Assembly (NCBI GenBank): GCA_020465985.1
Contig: JAANYP010007605.1
Location: 62,001 to 126,000 of the forward strand
Length of the DNA stretch: 64,000 nt
DNA from: Centrapalus pauciflorus
Lineage: Eukaryota > Streptophyta > Magnoliopsida > Asterales > Asteraceae
Direction: 5' to 3'
Shown here: positions 43,801 through 55,455 of the stretch, piece after piece
How the letters are laid out: each line of letters opens with the position of its first letter
Numbering within the stretch: position 1 is the stretch's first letter
Position numbers and translations under genes: made by a program
The notes under the pieces: model-generated
Told to the model about the DNA's origin: nothing
Seen by the model: the letters and a program-made list of their open reading frames with translations, nothing else
Database searches by the model: none

Positions 43801-46576
43801 AAACCAAGCTTTTACAAGTGTCATGTGGTTTGTGGTTAGGGTGCCAGTCTTATCGCTACAAATATTTGTGGCAGATCCCATGGTTTCGCAAGCAGCTAAG
43901 TGGCGGACAAGGGCTCGATCATTCATCATTTTCTTCATTGCAAAGGCAAGGCTTAGTGTCACAGCCAAAGGTAGTCCCTCAGGCACTGCAACAACCACAA
44001 TTGTGACAGCAATAGCAAAATATTCTAGCATCTCTAGGGCATTATCCCCGGACCAACTCCAGTGTGACCCTTCCTGCATTTTGCGAACGAATAGTCCTTG
44101 TACTAAAACTGCAAAGGTAATAACAGCAAAGAACAGCCCGATATTCCCAATAATTGTTGCTACTCCATTCAGTTTAACCTGCAGCGGAGTCTCGTCATCC
44201 CCACCTTCACTAAGAGTTGCCATCAATTTGCCCCATTGGGTTCTCATTCCGACTGTAGTTACAACCATCTTACATGAACCATTTTGAACTTTAGTTCCAG
44301 ATAAGAGAAAGGGATTCTCGGGAGATATGGTTTTAGGATCACTCTCTCCAGTTAAACTTGATTCGTTTATCAGTAAGGAAAAACCTGAAACAAAAAGTCC
44401 ATCAGCAGGGACCTGATCGCCGACAGCAAGATGAACAATATCGCCAACAAGAAGGTCATATATCGAGATCTTTTGTCTGCACTCATTTCTAGTAACTTGA
44501 ATGGTAATCTTCTTTTTCTCTTTATCCAAATCTTTGAACTGTAAAGACTGTCGATAGTCACTTGTGGCAGTGACAAATACGACCAACAAGATGCTTGCAA
44601 CAATCCCAAGACCATCATGTGCACCCTTTGGCCACCCTTCCATTGTAATGCCTACAACTAAAGACACAAAGGCACATAAACCGAGTATCATGAGGGTTGT
44701 ATCTTGGAGGGCTTCCCATACAAAAACCAAGAAACCCTTGGACGGGCTCTCAGTGAATTGATTAATTCCATAAATGGTTTTTCTTCTGTTAAATGAATCC
44801 TCAGAAGTAGTAATTCCGCTGGTGGTCGATGTTGAGATTTTTTGTACAATGCCCTCAACCCCGTCATGAGCTTTCAGTTTCTCCATGTTGCGACCTTCAA
44901 CTATGGATCCTAATTCATCAGGGCCAATTTGAAAGCCTGCAGCTTTCACTTCCTCAGGTACGCTGTAAGTTATGCCTGGAAGCATCACGGAAAAGGTCAG
45001 TATGGAACCGCTACTATGATGGAAAGCCAATGTTTCAAATTGCTGAAATGCATACCGTTAAGAAATTGAATTGCTGCTTGCGAAACTAGCATCAAGGTTC
45101 TTAGACTTTCCTACAATTTTGAATACATCATAAGAACAGAAGCCTCAGGTCAGGGTAAAAGTTTAGATTACAAAACAGAGAAGGTATTAGAGCGATTCAT
45201 CCATGGAAGAACCATGCATGCCGTTTAAGGTATTGTCACTTTAACTTTCAAATGTGACAGTAATTTGATCAAGAATCAGTATACATGAATAAAGTTATAT
45301 GTCTCCCAACATTGGTTTAGAAATTAAAACGAAATAGTCAACACATATACAGTAAACTAATTGTTCAATTGCAGCCTAGAGCCAAATAGATAAGGTAGCG
45401 ACATTCAGCAGATAACAAGCACCAATCACTTGTGGACTGTCACTGTAAAATGAAGCCAAAGTTGTACTTTTCTTAGTACTCACAAAACACCTGTTGCTGG
45501 TAATTTTGTATGAAAAGTTTGATCTTTTACAATTTATAACTTCTTGTGGTAAGCAGGAACCTTTATGAACTCATATCTCCATAGCAACAGAACAGAGCAT
45601 GGATTACGTCAAGCAAAACTAGATAAGATGGTAGCCACAAGAGGAATGTGCTCCTTAGATCTCAAAGTTGATCAGATATCTATGTTATCAATACTCTCAT
45701 AACAAAATTGAGCAAGTGTTTGGTCATATACAAATAGCCAACATCTTCAGAAAAGAAACGAAAGATCTAAAAGAGAAGCTTGATGCAAGTGTTCGGCCCT
45801 TCTATGTCACAAGTTTTAAGTAATATTATTTTTTAAAAGAAACAGCAACCACATCCAACGGATAAAAGTTTGACCACCCATACGAAAAAAGCAACCATGT
45901 TTTAAGCTATCTCCAGTAATACTGGTTTTAATCTTTCTACGGCCGCATTGTTATAAGTTAACAATCAGTAATTACTACTTACAAGCAGCTTTTTTAATAT
46001 ATTTCCTCGTTTGGCTTGTGTCAATCACTCAATCTAACCCATATTAGAGCTAGATGTCTCTACTATGAAGTGGTTCAACTAAACAAAGACTTTTTCCTTA
46101 AAACCGTGATTCAGCAAACCGTTGTCCCATTGGTTTCCATAGGAAGATCTTTCTATCGATGCGACATAGTTCAGAAACCTGTGTCAAGAATTTTCATTGT
46201 CTGGATTACCTAAAGATGTGATCAATAGAATTGCCCTTCGGAGATGAGAAGCCCAGATACCAGTAAAACTCAATTAATCAAAGACATAACTATAGTTCAC
46301 TAGATTCACTTTGAAGTCAACAATTCAACAAATGAAGCAAAATAGTAAAAGAGCAAAACATAATTAACGAATAATAAAACAGATGCGAAAGAGAAAGAGA
46401 ACCAGATTTGATCGTTGAATAGCACGAGCTTCGAATCGCTTTGAGAGATTTGCAGTAAATCGAAACCGCCGTTTCCGATTCTTCACAAACCAACACAGCT
46501 TCCTCCATCTCTCTAACGCTTCCTCCGATGAGTTCTTCGGCTTCACCTCAAAATTATCATTCAAATAGCTCTCCAT
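40888..46576 (-). CDS. ACA: Autoinhibited plasma-membrane-type Ca2+-ATPase (ACA1/ACA2-like), 7 exons
   Basis: P2B-type ATPase that exports Ca2+ from the cytosol at ATP cost. Exons on the minus strand: 46403-46576, 45056-45110, 43042-44975, 42328-42486, 42013-42184, 41609-41907, 40888-41136. All six introns are GT-AG with consistent phase, giving 1013 residues, the usual family length. The N-terminus has the basic calmodulin-binding autoinhibitory region (residues about 20-45, KNRKRRFRFTANLSK). The TGES actuator motif is at 285-288, the PEGLP helix motif at 408-412, the phosphorylated Asp of DKTGT at 451 and TGDGTND at 749-755; the C-terminal membrane helices are present. The start at 46574-46576 (MESYLND) matches ACA1/ACA2; an in-frame ATG lies three codons upstream. 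No stop or shift is seen. It is the only intact host gene here; membrane location cannot be told from sequence. Confidence 0.95.
41186..41518. mobile_element. Small hairpin MITE inside the last Ca2+-ATPase intron
   Basis: Within intron 41137-41608, the left text ACTTTTCTTTTTGAGTGACC and the right text CTCAAAAAACAAAAGTCC are inverted repeats, and matching inner phrases (GATTAAGTC, AAAATGAATGGTTAAGTC) recur inverted. Exact ends and target duplication are not resolved. Confidence 0.55.
45111..46402 (-). other. First intron of the Ca2+-ATPase gene (1,292 bp)
   Basis: Donor GT at 46402-46401 and acceptor AG at 45112-45111. No nested gene seen; the short plus-strand frames inside are not supported. 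Confidence 0.85.
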
Positions 46577-47640
46577 GACTAACACTTCACTGAAAACCGC
46601 TTCTTCGATCTTCGTATTTCAGAATAACATCAATTCACAAAAAAGCAAAAACACAACAACTAAATATGCTCTGCCACTTCGTTTATACTGTCCTACACTA
46701 CAGATCTGACTTTATTCCGATTTGATGTGCATCTGATCCTCGATTAGGTAGATCCTCGTTGATTTCATCAGTGAAATGGAAGCAAAATATGAAAGTTGCA
46801 GTAAAATCAATTGAATGTTTTCAAATGAGAAGAGTGGGAGTTGAGTTGAGTTGACCTTTTTCCTTTTAGGTTAAAAATGCACATAACAACTCCACTAACT
46901 CCGTCGTGTGCTTTTTCTAAAAGTTTATACTAAGCCTGAGGTTTCCGGTTATCCGGAAAAAGTACGTGGCCGGCCGGTCAGCCGGTCAGGGAGGGCGTTT
47001 CTTCCAAGTTGACCGGATGATGCACCAATTGAGAACTTGAGAAAGTACTGTTTTTTTTGCCACAAAGGACGAAAATGTCAATATAAATTAGTCAGAGATG
47101 ACAAAAACCAAAACAATGGAACCGAAACTACACGCTTCCGCTTTTGAATTAAAAAAAACAATAGCTTAAAAGCTCTGTTCAAGCTTGAGTTTTTAATTAA
47201 ATAAAATTACTTTTTTAACCTCTAAATATTATAAATTATAATTTTTAATTAATATTAATGTTTTTTTATGTCTTTTAATACTAAAAGCTAGAATTACAGT
47301 TACTTTTACCAAACAAATTTATAAAGACTAAAAGTTCAAGCTCTCAAAAGCTCCAGCTACTAAAAGTTACAACTCATAGCTCCAGTTTGAAACTACAGTT
47401 AGTCGTGTCAAACATACCATAAATCCTACATCTGATTTGAAATCTAAATTAATACTTTGTATCACTAGATTACAATCATTTTAATACCAAAACTGGTGTT
47501 TAATCGGAATCAAACCAAACCGTAACTTAAATAAACATGTTGTTAGAATAAGAATGTATTAAACTTTGATTTGATATCTGTACAAAGTGTAGATTTCATC
47601 GTATATTCCTCCCTTTTATCATAAAAAATAGAAAAGGAAA
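46577..47640. other. 5' flank of the Ca2+-ATPase gene
   Basis: Promoter and 5' UTR must lie here on the minus strand, but no TATA box or transcription start can be assigned safely. 47160-47420 contains repeated AAAGCTC/CTAAAAGTT text resembling a decayed small DNA element. Confidence 0.45.
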
Positions 47641-48271
47641 GGAAATTTTGCATAAAAACTCTTAAGTTGTATTATTTTTATGATTAAAATCTCAAATCAT
47701 ATTTTATTGCACAAAAATTTCTAACCGATTAAAACTCATTAAATATAAGTTTTTTTTAAGTGTTGCAACCAGTTTAGTAAGTTTTAATTTGATGACATGT
47801 CAATTTTTTTAAAATGATTCTTGTGTAAAAACCTCCGGTTATTAGTTTTTTAATATTAAAACCTCAAATCATTTATTGCACAAAGAACATCCGATAAAAA
47901 GACAATAAAATTAGGTTTTTTTTCACCAATTGCATTTTTTATGACATGAATTTTTTAAATTTTATTTATTAAACAAAAAAACTCATTTACCAATGAAACC
48001 CCCACCTTCAATGTACCACCCCTTTGAACCCTAAAACATATATACATAAAATGAATAGTTTTGAATCCTAAAATACACTTACACCAACAACAACAAAAAA
48101 ATAAAAATAAAATAAAAAAAATAAAAAAAACCAAATCTGAATAGAAATTTGATTTGAGCAAAAATGAAAAACACTTTTAAAGATGAATAACCAAAATCAA
48201 AATTTGAAACCTGAACAAAATCTAAAATACAACCTTAAACGCAATCTCAGAGGGGATAGAGTCAACAGAGT

Positions 48272-49807
48272 TGATATTGTCTCATTTATTCATATAATTA
48301 TTCAACAATATCATTCTTTTTATGCGTTTAAACTTATAAGGTTTGATGCTAAAAGTTCATTTTCTTGTCATTTTTTTATTTGCAGGTTTAATTGGGTACA
48401 ATACAAGAAAATAAGATGATTATGTGGGCTTAAAGTGAAAAATATGAGAGCATGCAAGCAGGTCCAAAGAAAGTTCAAGATTTGAGCTTCTGCAAGTTGA
48501 ATACCCAACGGGCCAAAGCCCGTATTTCGTTTTATTAGTCAATTAGGGTTTTAAAAGGATTTTATTTTTTTTATAAAAAAAAGGGGCGGAGGTGTCAAAA
48601 AGGAGGGGAAGGAAGAAATTAAGATTGGGAGGAGAGACATTAATTGTGTGGTGATTGGAGGCGCAGAGGAGAAAAAAAAAAACACAGCTCAATCCTTGAA
48701 TTCTTTTCTTTCTTTTCTTTCTTTTCTCAACAAACAACATTCAAGTTTTAAGTTTTATTATGATTATTATTTTTTTTCTGCTGTGCAGCGACAAGAAAAA
48801 AAAATAGAACTTGAATTGTTTTTTTTTCTTCTGGTGGTGGGCGATGCTTGGAATCAACAACATTCATTATTTTTATGTTGTCTTCAACTATGGCGTCGCA
48901 AAGCAAACAACAACACATTTGTGTTTAATTTAGGTTATGCTTAATTTTCTTGTCTATTATATATTATTGCTAGTTATTAATTTAATTATGGGCTAAGTTT
49001 ATTGTATTTGTCGTTGATGAACAAACCCTAGATTTAGGTTTAGTTTTTATTATTGATTGAGTTTTGTTTATGCCTAGTCGTGAACCTTGATTTATTTATT
49101 TTAATAATTATTGAGTAGTTTACTATTACATTGTGTCATGTTCTGAAATTATGACTTGCACGTGTAATTAGTTTTATCTTATCGTTTGCTTGTTCTGAAA
49201 TTATGACGGTTGCATGCGGTTAGGGTAATCAATTATTCTGAAATTATGATAGTTGAAACTGCTTCTCTAATAACCCAGATAAAAGTTTGAGTTCAATTCA
49301 CTAATAACGAAAGTTAGCGTGTTTTGAATAGATTAGGTTATAATCGGATTAGTAGGGTTGATGGTCTATGTTAGCTCGAAATTTCTTAAAAAACTCTATC
49401 AATCAATTGCACTTTTAAAACGAATCAAATCTAGGGGGAGTGATTCAATGATAAATACATTTTAGTTATTTGACTCTATTCTCTTAATTAGTTAATTCAT
49501 AGTCGTTTTAAATTTTCGTTAGTTACTATTAATTGTCATTTTAGTTTAAGTAATTTTTTATTTTGCCGTGTCAACGGTATCCAAAAAAAATCTAAAAACA
49601 AAACCCCATTTTACTCGTTTGCATTTTGTCCATTTTATTTTTGCTAGAATAATTTTAGTTGGTATAAATTGCATTTTCCGTTCCCTGTGGAGACGATCCT
49701 GGTCTTACCAGTTTATTGCTATACGATCAGGTACACTTGCTCGAGAGTTTATCGGTCGATTTCGTCAGATTAGAGTTTATAAATTTAAGACTGATATTTC
49801 CGTATCA
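48272..49807 (+). repeat. 5' LTR of the Athila-like element
   Basis: 1,536 bp, starts TGATATTGTCTC, ends TTCCGTATCA. Includes a CTTTCTTTT repeat (about 48703-48726) one 10-bp unit longer than in the 3' LTR. Confidence 0.95.
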
Positions 49808-49813
49808 AGTTTT

Positions 49814-49831
49814 TGGCGCCGTTGCCGGGGA
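49814..49831 (+). other. Primer binding site (tRNA-Asp type)
   Basis: TGGCGCCGTTGCCGGGGA a few bases after the LTR end, the characteristic Athila primer site. Confidence 0.9.
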
Positions 49832-50175
49832 ACGGTTTCCAATTTTACTACTTAGAATTCTTCTAGCATTTTCTTTTTAATCTTAATTTTATTTTTAAAT
49901 TTTTTTTAGTTTAGTTTTTAGTTTTATTTTACTCATTAAGTTTATTTTATTTTCTTTATAGGTTATTTAGTTTTCTTAGATTTATTTTATTTTATTTAAT
50001 TAGTTCTATAATTCTACTTTTCCTTAGTTTAGTTAGTGCATGACCTACATCATCGTCTCAACTCTTAGAACCGTTTCAAGAGCCTGAACGAGAATTCCAC
50101 CGTCGACTTCGTCAACGTCAACCACCAGCAATCACGGAAGATCCTCACTTGGAGTCTGAATCTGAGCAGGAACTA
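49832..50175 (+). other. Leader of the Athila-like element
   Basis: AT-rich leader. An ATG at 50040-50042 is one frame off the polyprotein, whose frame is open from 50044 (after a TGA) to the first in-frame ATG at 50176. Confidence 0.7.
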
Positions 50176-53100
50176 ATGGCTAATGAAGATGATACCCCGA
50201 TGTGGACAGCCCGCGAGAGGGCACCACCAGCTCCACAGTCTGCTATCCGAGTCCCTGTTGTTGCCAATGAAGAAAGATTCGAAATCAAAGGGCAGTTCGT
50301 CAGCATGGCTCGGGAATTGAATTTTGATGGGAGGTTAAAGCATGATCCTAACCGACACATTCAGTCATTCCTCTCCATCTGTGACTTATTCAGAGCTAAT
50401 TCCGATGCCGCGAGACTTAGAGTTTTCCCGTTCACCCTTATTGGGGAAGCTCAAGAGTGGTTAGAATCTTTAGAGCCAGACTCTATCACGACCTGGGCAG
50501 ACATGAATAACTTGTTCATTAACCACTTCTTCCCTCCGGCTAAGGAAGAAAGAATGATAGCTGAGATTTCAAACTTTTCCCAAAAAGTTGGGGAATCTTT
50601 TGTTGATTCATGGACACGATTCAAGAAGATGTTACGCCAGTGTCCAAATCACGAGCTTAATAAGAGAAAGCAGGTCGAGACGTTCTACAGGGGTATGGAT
50701 GAAGAGATTAAGGAGCGGATCGACTCAGCATGCGGCGGTATCTTTCAATATAAGACTCCGAGGGAAGTCTTTAAGCTTTTAGAAGACATATCTTTAGTTA
50801 AGCAGGGATGGAGTGTCGAGAAGAAATCGGGCAGAAAGACGATAGCTGCAATAGAGGATGACGATGGTAGTGATACTGTAGCATCGCTTGCTAACAGTCA
50901 AAAGTCATTGGAGCGTAAAGTTGATAAGCTGATCCAAAGTATTCACACTATGCAGGTAGGGTGTGAGACTTGTGGAGGATCTCACCTGACGAAAGACTGC
51001 GAGGATCGGCCGATGATCCAGACACAGAGCGTTAACTTCATGAACCAGAGGCCGGGAAATAACTACCAGGGGAATAATTCAAATTACCAGGGAAATAACA
51101 ACCGAGGAAATTTCCAAAGACAGAACCCACCGGGGTTCTATCGCTTTAACCAGGGAAACACCAACCCGAATCCTCAGCCTCCGGTACAGATCACTCAGCC
51201 AGCAGCTGGAACAAGCAGCAACATAGAAGATATATTGAAGAGTTTCATGCTGACTGTGCAACAGAATCAAGTGAATAACGAGCAAGTTCAAAGGAATCAG
51301 CAAGCATCGATCCAGAATATTGAGCGCGACTTAGGTAGATTAGCTGAGGTCGTATCAGGACGTCAAAGTGGGTCACTACCAAGCAATACCCAAAAGAACC
51401 CCAACGTGAATCAGAATCACAATGAGCATGTTAAGGCGATTACCACTCGCTCAGGTAAGGTAGTCGGAGTTATGGATACATCACATTCTGACAACTCTGT
51501 TATTGTGCAGGATTGGACTTCAGATGACGAGGATAACACGGAGAGACCTAGCCACACGGAAACACCTACAGCTGATTCCGTGGAGAAGGAGACGCCACCA
51601 CCGGTCGCTAAGTCATCAAAGCCAAAGCCAGCGCCTCTGAGGGATTACCAACCAAAAATTCCTTATCCTAATCGTCTACGGAAAGAACGCATGAAAGAGC
51701 AGTATGGTAAGTTTGTTGACTTATTGAAGCAAATTAGGATTAACGTACCTCTCGTTGATGTCATTGCAGGTATGCCTAACTATGGGAAGTTTCTGAAGGA
51801 TCTAGTGTCGAATAGGAAGAAGTTGGAGGAAGCGACCACATTGCCACTCGGTGAGCAGTGTTCAGCCATTCTACAGACGAAGGACATGCCTCCTAAGCTT
51901 GGAGATCCAGGGAGTTTCATTATCCCTTGCTTTCTTGGTTCTGATACTGTATGTAATGCATTAGCTGATCTAGGTGCTAGCATTAATCTAATGCCACTCA
52001 CCTTATACTCTAAGCTAGATCTAGGTGAACTTAAGCAGACCAGGATGTGCCTTCAGCTTGCATACCGTAGCTTTAAGTATCCTTTAGGCATAGCGGAAAA
52101 TGTCCCAGTTAAGGTAGATAGGTTTGTCTTTCCAGCTGACTTTGTCATCCTAGAAATGAAAGAAGATAGCCAGATTCCACTCATTCTAGGACGACCATTC
52201 CTTAACACTGCTGACGCCATAGTTCACGTATCTAAGAGACAACTCAATCTAGGTATTGCTGATGACAGAGTCACATTCTCCATCGATAAGGCAATGACAC
52301 ACGCACACACGGCCGATGATTCATGTTTCTCTATTGACGTTATAGACGATTGTCTGGATTCTGAGCTGGATCAGCTTCTGACCTTGATGAGTAATGAGGC
52401 GTGCACAATTGATCCTGATGTGGTAATGCGAAATCTCGAAGATCTCCTATGTGCAGACGCTGTTGACGCCCAAGAGACCGATGGAGAAGTCGAGCCACTC
52501 GCAGTTAACGAGAAGATCCGTATTAAGACATCTCTTGAAGAGCCACCTACTCTTGAGCTTAAACCTCTTCCCGATCATCTTGAGTATGCGTTCTTACAGG
52601 GAGAATCTTCTCTCCCTGTCATCATTTCATCTGCTCTCTCCCCTGATGAGAAAGACAGATTGATTCATCTTCTCAAAGCCCATAAGCGGGCAATCGCCTG
52701 GAAGACTGCTGACATTCCAGGGATCGTTCCTTCCTACTGCACGCACAAGATTCTCATGGAAGATAACTATAAGTCATGTGTGCAGAGACAGAGGCGGCTG
52801 AACCCTAATATGACCGAAGTGGTCAAGAAGGAGGTCATCAAACTCCTCGATGCTGGGATTATATACCCTATTTCTGACAGCCCATGGGTCAGCCCTGTTC
52901 AGGTGGTTCCTAAAAAGGGAGGCACCACTGTTGTTCGAAACGAGAAAGACGAACTCGTCCCTACTCGCGTGGTCACTGGATGGAGGGTATGCATAGATTA
53001 TCGGAAACTTAATGATGCTACCCGAAAGGACCACTTTCCTCTTCCCTTCATTGACCAGATGTTAGAGAGACTAGCAGGGAACGAGTTCTACTGCTTCCTT

Positions 53101-55455
53101 CATGGTTTCTCTGGCTACTTTCAGATTCCTATCGACCCAAAGGATCAGGAGAAGACCACCTTCACCTGTCCTTTCGGGACTTTTGCTTACAGGCGGATGC
53201 CTTTTGGTCTCTGCAACGCTCCTGCCACTTTCCAGCGTTGTATGACAGCCATCTTCCATGACATGATCGAGGATTGCATAGAGGTTTTCATGGACGACTT
53301 TTCAGTATTCGGCAATTCCTTCGATTCATGTCTCTTGAACCTTGAGTGTATCCTGACTAGATGCGAGGAGTCTCACCTTGTGTTGAATTGGGAAAAATGC
53401 CACTTTATGGTTCGAGAAGGCATAGTTCTCGGCCATAAAATCTCAAGTGTGGGAATGGAGGTCGATAAATCCAAAGTTGACGTAATTTCCAAACTCCCTC
53501 CACCCACGAATGTCAAAGCGGTTCGTAGCTTTTTGGGTCATGCCGGGTTCTATAGGCGCTTTATCAAAGATTTTTCAAAGATCGCCCGGCCTCTCACCCA
53601 ACTTCTCGAGAAAGACGTGCCATTCGTATTCTCATCCGAGTGTATGAAGGCACATGATCTTCTGAAGCATCATCTGACACATGCGCCAATCATGATACCA
53701 CCAGATTGGTCCTCGCCATTCGAGCTCATGTGTGATGCTAGCGATTACGCGCTTGGAGCTGTCCTGGGCCAAAGAAAGAATAATCACTTTCAGCCTATCT
53801 ACTATGCGAGTCGCACTCTGACTGCGGCCCAGGGACATTACACTACCACCGAAAAAGAGCTTCTAGCGGTAGTTTTTGCATTCGATAAGTTTCGTCAGTA
53901 CTTGGTACTCTCAAAGACCATAGTCTACACTGACCATTCTGCCCTTAAATATCTGTATGCCAAGCAAGATGCAAAGCCGAGACTAATTCGTTGGATTCTA
54001 CTCTTACAGGAATTCGACATTGAGATCCGGGACAAAAAGGGGGCAGAAAACCTAGCTGCTAATCATCTTTCTCGACTCGAGAACCCAAATCTCGAGGAGC
54101 TTAATGAGTCCACCATCAAGGACACATTCCCTTATGAATTCTTACAGATGATCGAGTCCCGTGAGGACGATGACCCTTGGTTTGCTAGCACAGCAAACTA
54201 CCTTGCAGCAGGTATCATAGAAAAAGGGTTGACATACCAGCAGAAGCGAAAGCTTTTGAGTGATTCTAAGTTCTATCATTGGTATCCACCCTATCTCTTC
54301 CGTTTAGGTGCCGACTATGTTATGCGCCGTTGCGTGTCTGGTACTGATGCCAGACAAATTTTGAATGAATGTCACCAAGGACCAACCGGAGGACACTTTG
54401 GGCCAAACTACACTGCGAAAAAGGTCTTAGACTGTGGTTTCTATTGGCCCACTCTCTTCAAAGATGCTCATTCCATGGTTAAGACCTGTGATGCTTGTCA
54501 GCGTGCAGGCAATATCTCGAAAAGGGATGAGATGCCCCAACAAGGAATTCAGATTTGCGAGATCTTTGATGTATGGGGCATCAACTTCATGGGTCCTTTC
54601 CCGACATCCCGTAACAACAAATACATACTCGTGGCTGTAGATTATCTTTCGAAATGGGCTGAGGCAAAAGCCCTCCCAACCAATGATGCCCGAGTAGTTG
54701 TGAATTTCCTTAAAAGCCTATTCTCTCGATTCGGTTGTCCTAAGGCGCTGATTAGTGATCGCGGATCACATTTCTGTAATCAGCAGTTGGAGAAAATCCT
54801 GAAACGCTATGGAGTGAATCACAGATTCTCGACGCCATATCACCCACAAACGAGTGGACAAGTCGAGAACACGAATAGAGGACTTAAACGTATTCTCGAG
54901 CGCACTATTGGATTCAACCCCAAACTGTGGTCCGACAAGCTTGATGACGCGTTGTGGGCATTCCGTACTGCCTACAAAACTCCTACTGGCACGACGCCGT
55001 TTCGAATGGTTTATGGCAAAGCATGCCATCTCCCTCTTGAAATCGAGCACAAGGCATTCTGGGCCTTGAAAAATGCAAATCTCGATTATCATGAGGCAGG
55101 AAAACACCGGTTTCTCCAATTGAACGAGTTAGACGAGTTGAGGCTCCAAGCCTATGATAACTCGCGATTATATAAGGAGAGATCGAAGGTGATACATGAT
55201 AGTCGTCTGAAGACTGTCAAGGAGTTCAGACCAGGGGACAAAGTTCTATTATTCAAATCCCGTCTGAAACTCACTCCAGGTAAGCTGAAATCGCGCTGGA
55301 CTGGTCCTTATACAGTCATTAAAGCTTCCCAATATGGTTTTGTTGATCTCCAGTCTGAGAGTGGCTCTTTTCGCGTTAATGGTCATCGTTTGAAGTTATA
55401 CAACGAGGCAGAAGGACCCGAACAAGAGGAGGTCATGGACACCTTCCCCAAATAA
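50176..55455 (+). CDS. Athila-like Gag-Pol polyprotein, open frame with catalytic substitutions
   Basis: 1,759 codons from the first in-frame ATG. Domains in order: Retrotrans_gag (about 50-185); CCHC-like knuckle CETCGGSHLTKDC (263-275); protease with ADLGASINLMP (Asp 598); RT (about 870-1080) with FMDD at 1038-1041; RNase H (about 1185-1300; Asp 1187, TEKELLAV, YTDHSALKY); integrase with HHCC zinc motif, Asp 1528 and Glu 1564 (DD35E spacing). The residues expected to be the first RT catalytic Asp (His 976 in CFLHGFSGYFQI), the fourth RNase H Asp (Asn 1296 in AANHLSRL) and the first integrase Asp (Asn 1470 in WGINFMGPF) are changed. No stop or shift occurs. Gag may still assemble; polymerase and integration activity are doubtful. 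A non-ATG or upstream start is possible. Confidence 0.9.
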   Translation: MANEDDTPMWTARERAPPAPQSAIRVPVVANEERFEIKGQFVSMARELNFDGRLKHDPNRHIQSFLSICDLFRANSDAARLRVFPFTLIGEAQEWLESLEPDSITTWADMNNLFINHFFPPAKEERMIAEISNFSQKVGESFVDSWTRFKKMLRQCPNHELNKRKQVETFYRGMDEEIKERIDSACGGIFQYKTPREVFKLLEDISLVKQGWSVEKKSGRKTIAAIEDDDGSDTVASLANSQKSLERKVDKLIQSIHTMQVGCETCGGSHLTKDCEDRPMIQTQSVNFMNQRPGNNYQGNNSNYQGNNNRGNFQRQNPPGFYRFNQGNTNPNPQPPVQITQPAAGTSSNIEDILKSFMLTVQQNQVNNEQVQRNQQASIQNIERDLGRLAEVVSGRQSGSLPSNTQKNPNVNQNHNEHVKAITTRSGKVVGVMDTSHSDNSVIVQDWTSDDEDNTERPSHTETPTADSVEKETPPPVAKSSKPKPAPLRDYQPKIPYPNRLRKERMKEQYGKFVDLLKQIRINVPLVDVIAGMPNYGKFLKDLVSNRKKLEEATTLPLGEQCSAILQTKDMPPKLGDPGSFIIPCFLGSDTVCNALADLGASINLMPLTLYSKLDLGELKQTRMCLQLAYRSFKYPLGIAENVPVKVDRFVFPADFVILEMKEDSQIPLILGRPFLNTADAIVHVSKRQLNLGIADDRVTFSIDKAMTHAHTADDSCFSIDVIDDCLDSELDQLLTLMSNEACTIDPDVVMRNLEDLLCADAVDAQETDGEVEPLAVNEKIRIKTSLEEPPTLELKPLPDHLEYAFLQGESSLPVIISSALSPDEKDRLIHLLKAHKRAIAWKTADIPGIVPSYCTHKILMEDNYKSCVQRQRRLNPNMTEVVKKEVIKLLDAGIIYPISDSPWVSPVQVVPKKGGTTVVRNEKDELVPTRVVTGWRVCIDYRKLNDATRKDHFPLPFIDQMLERLAGNEFYCFLHGFSGYFQIPIDPKDQEKTTFTCPFGTFAYRRMPFGLCNAPATFQRCMTAIFHDMIEDCIEVFMDDFSVFGNSFDSCLLNLECILTRCEESHLVLNWEKCHFMVREGIVLGHKISSVGMEVDKSKVDVISKLPPPTNVKAVRSFLGHAGFYRRFIKDFSKIARPLTQLLEKDVPFVFSSECMKAHDLLKHHLTHAPIMIPPDWSSPFELMCDASDYALGAVLGQRKNNHFQPIYYASRTLTAAQGHYTTTEKELLAVVFAFDKFRQYLVLSKTIVYTDHSALKYLYAKQDAKPRLIRWILLLQEFDIEIRDKKGAENLAANHLSRLENPNLEELNESTIKDTFPYEFLQMIESREDDDPWFASTANYLAAGIIEKGLTYQQKRKLLSDSKFYHWYPPYLFRLGADYVMRRCVSGTDARQILNECHQGPTGGHFGPNYTAKKVLDCGFYWPTLFKDAHSMVKTCDACQRAGNISKRDEMPQQGIQICEIFDVWGINFMGPFPTSRNNKYILVAVDYLSKWAEAKALPTNDARVVVNFLKSLFSRFGCPKALISDRGSHFCNQQLEKILKRYGVNHRFSTPYHPQTSGQVENTNRGLKRILERTIGFNPKLWSDKLDDALWAFRTAYKTPTGTTPFRMVYGKACHLPLEIEHKAFWALKNANLDYHEAGKHRFLQLNELDELRLQAYDNSRLYKERSKVIHDSRLKTVKEFRPGDKVLLFKSRLKLTPGKLKSRWTGPYTVIKASQYGFVDLQSESGSFRVNGHRLKLYNEAEGPEQEEVMDTFPK

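Noticed and set aside
43565..44287. 240-codon plus-strand ORF opposite the Ca2+-ATPase exon
   Set aside because: Antisense shadow of a conserved coding exon; codon bias of the real gene explains it.
54880..54900. Loss of the integrase catalytic Glu in the Athila-like element (NRGLK instead of NREIK)
   Set aside because: The catalytic Glu of DD35E is the one in GQVEN (residue 1564, 36 after Asp 1528) and is intact; the changed residue is not catalytic.
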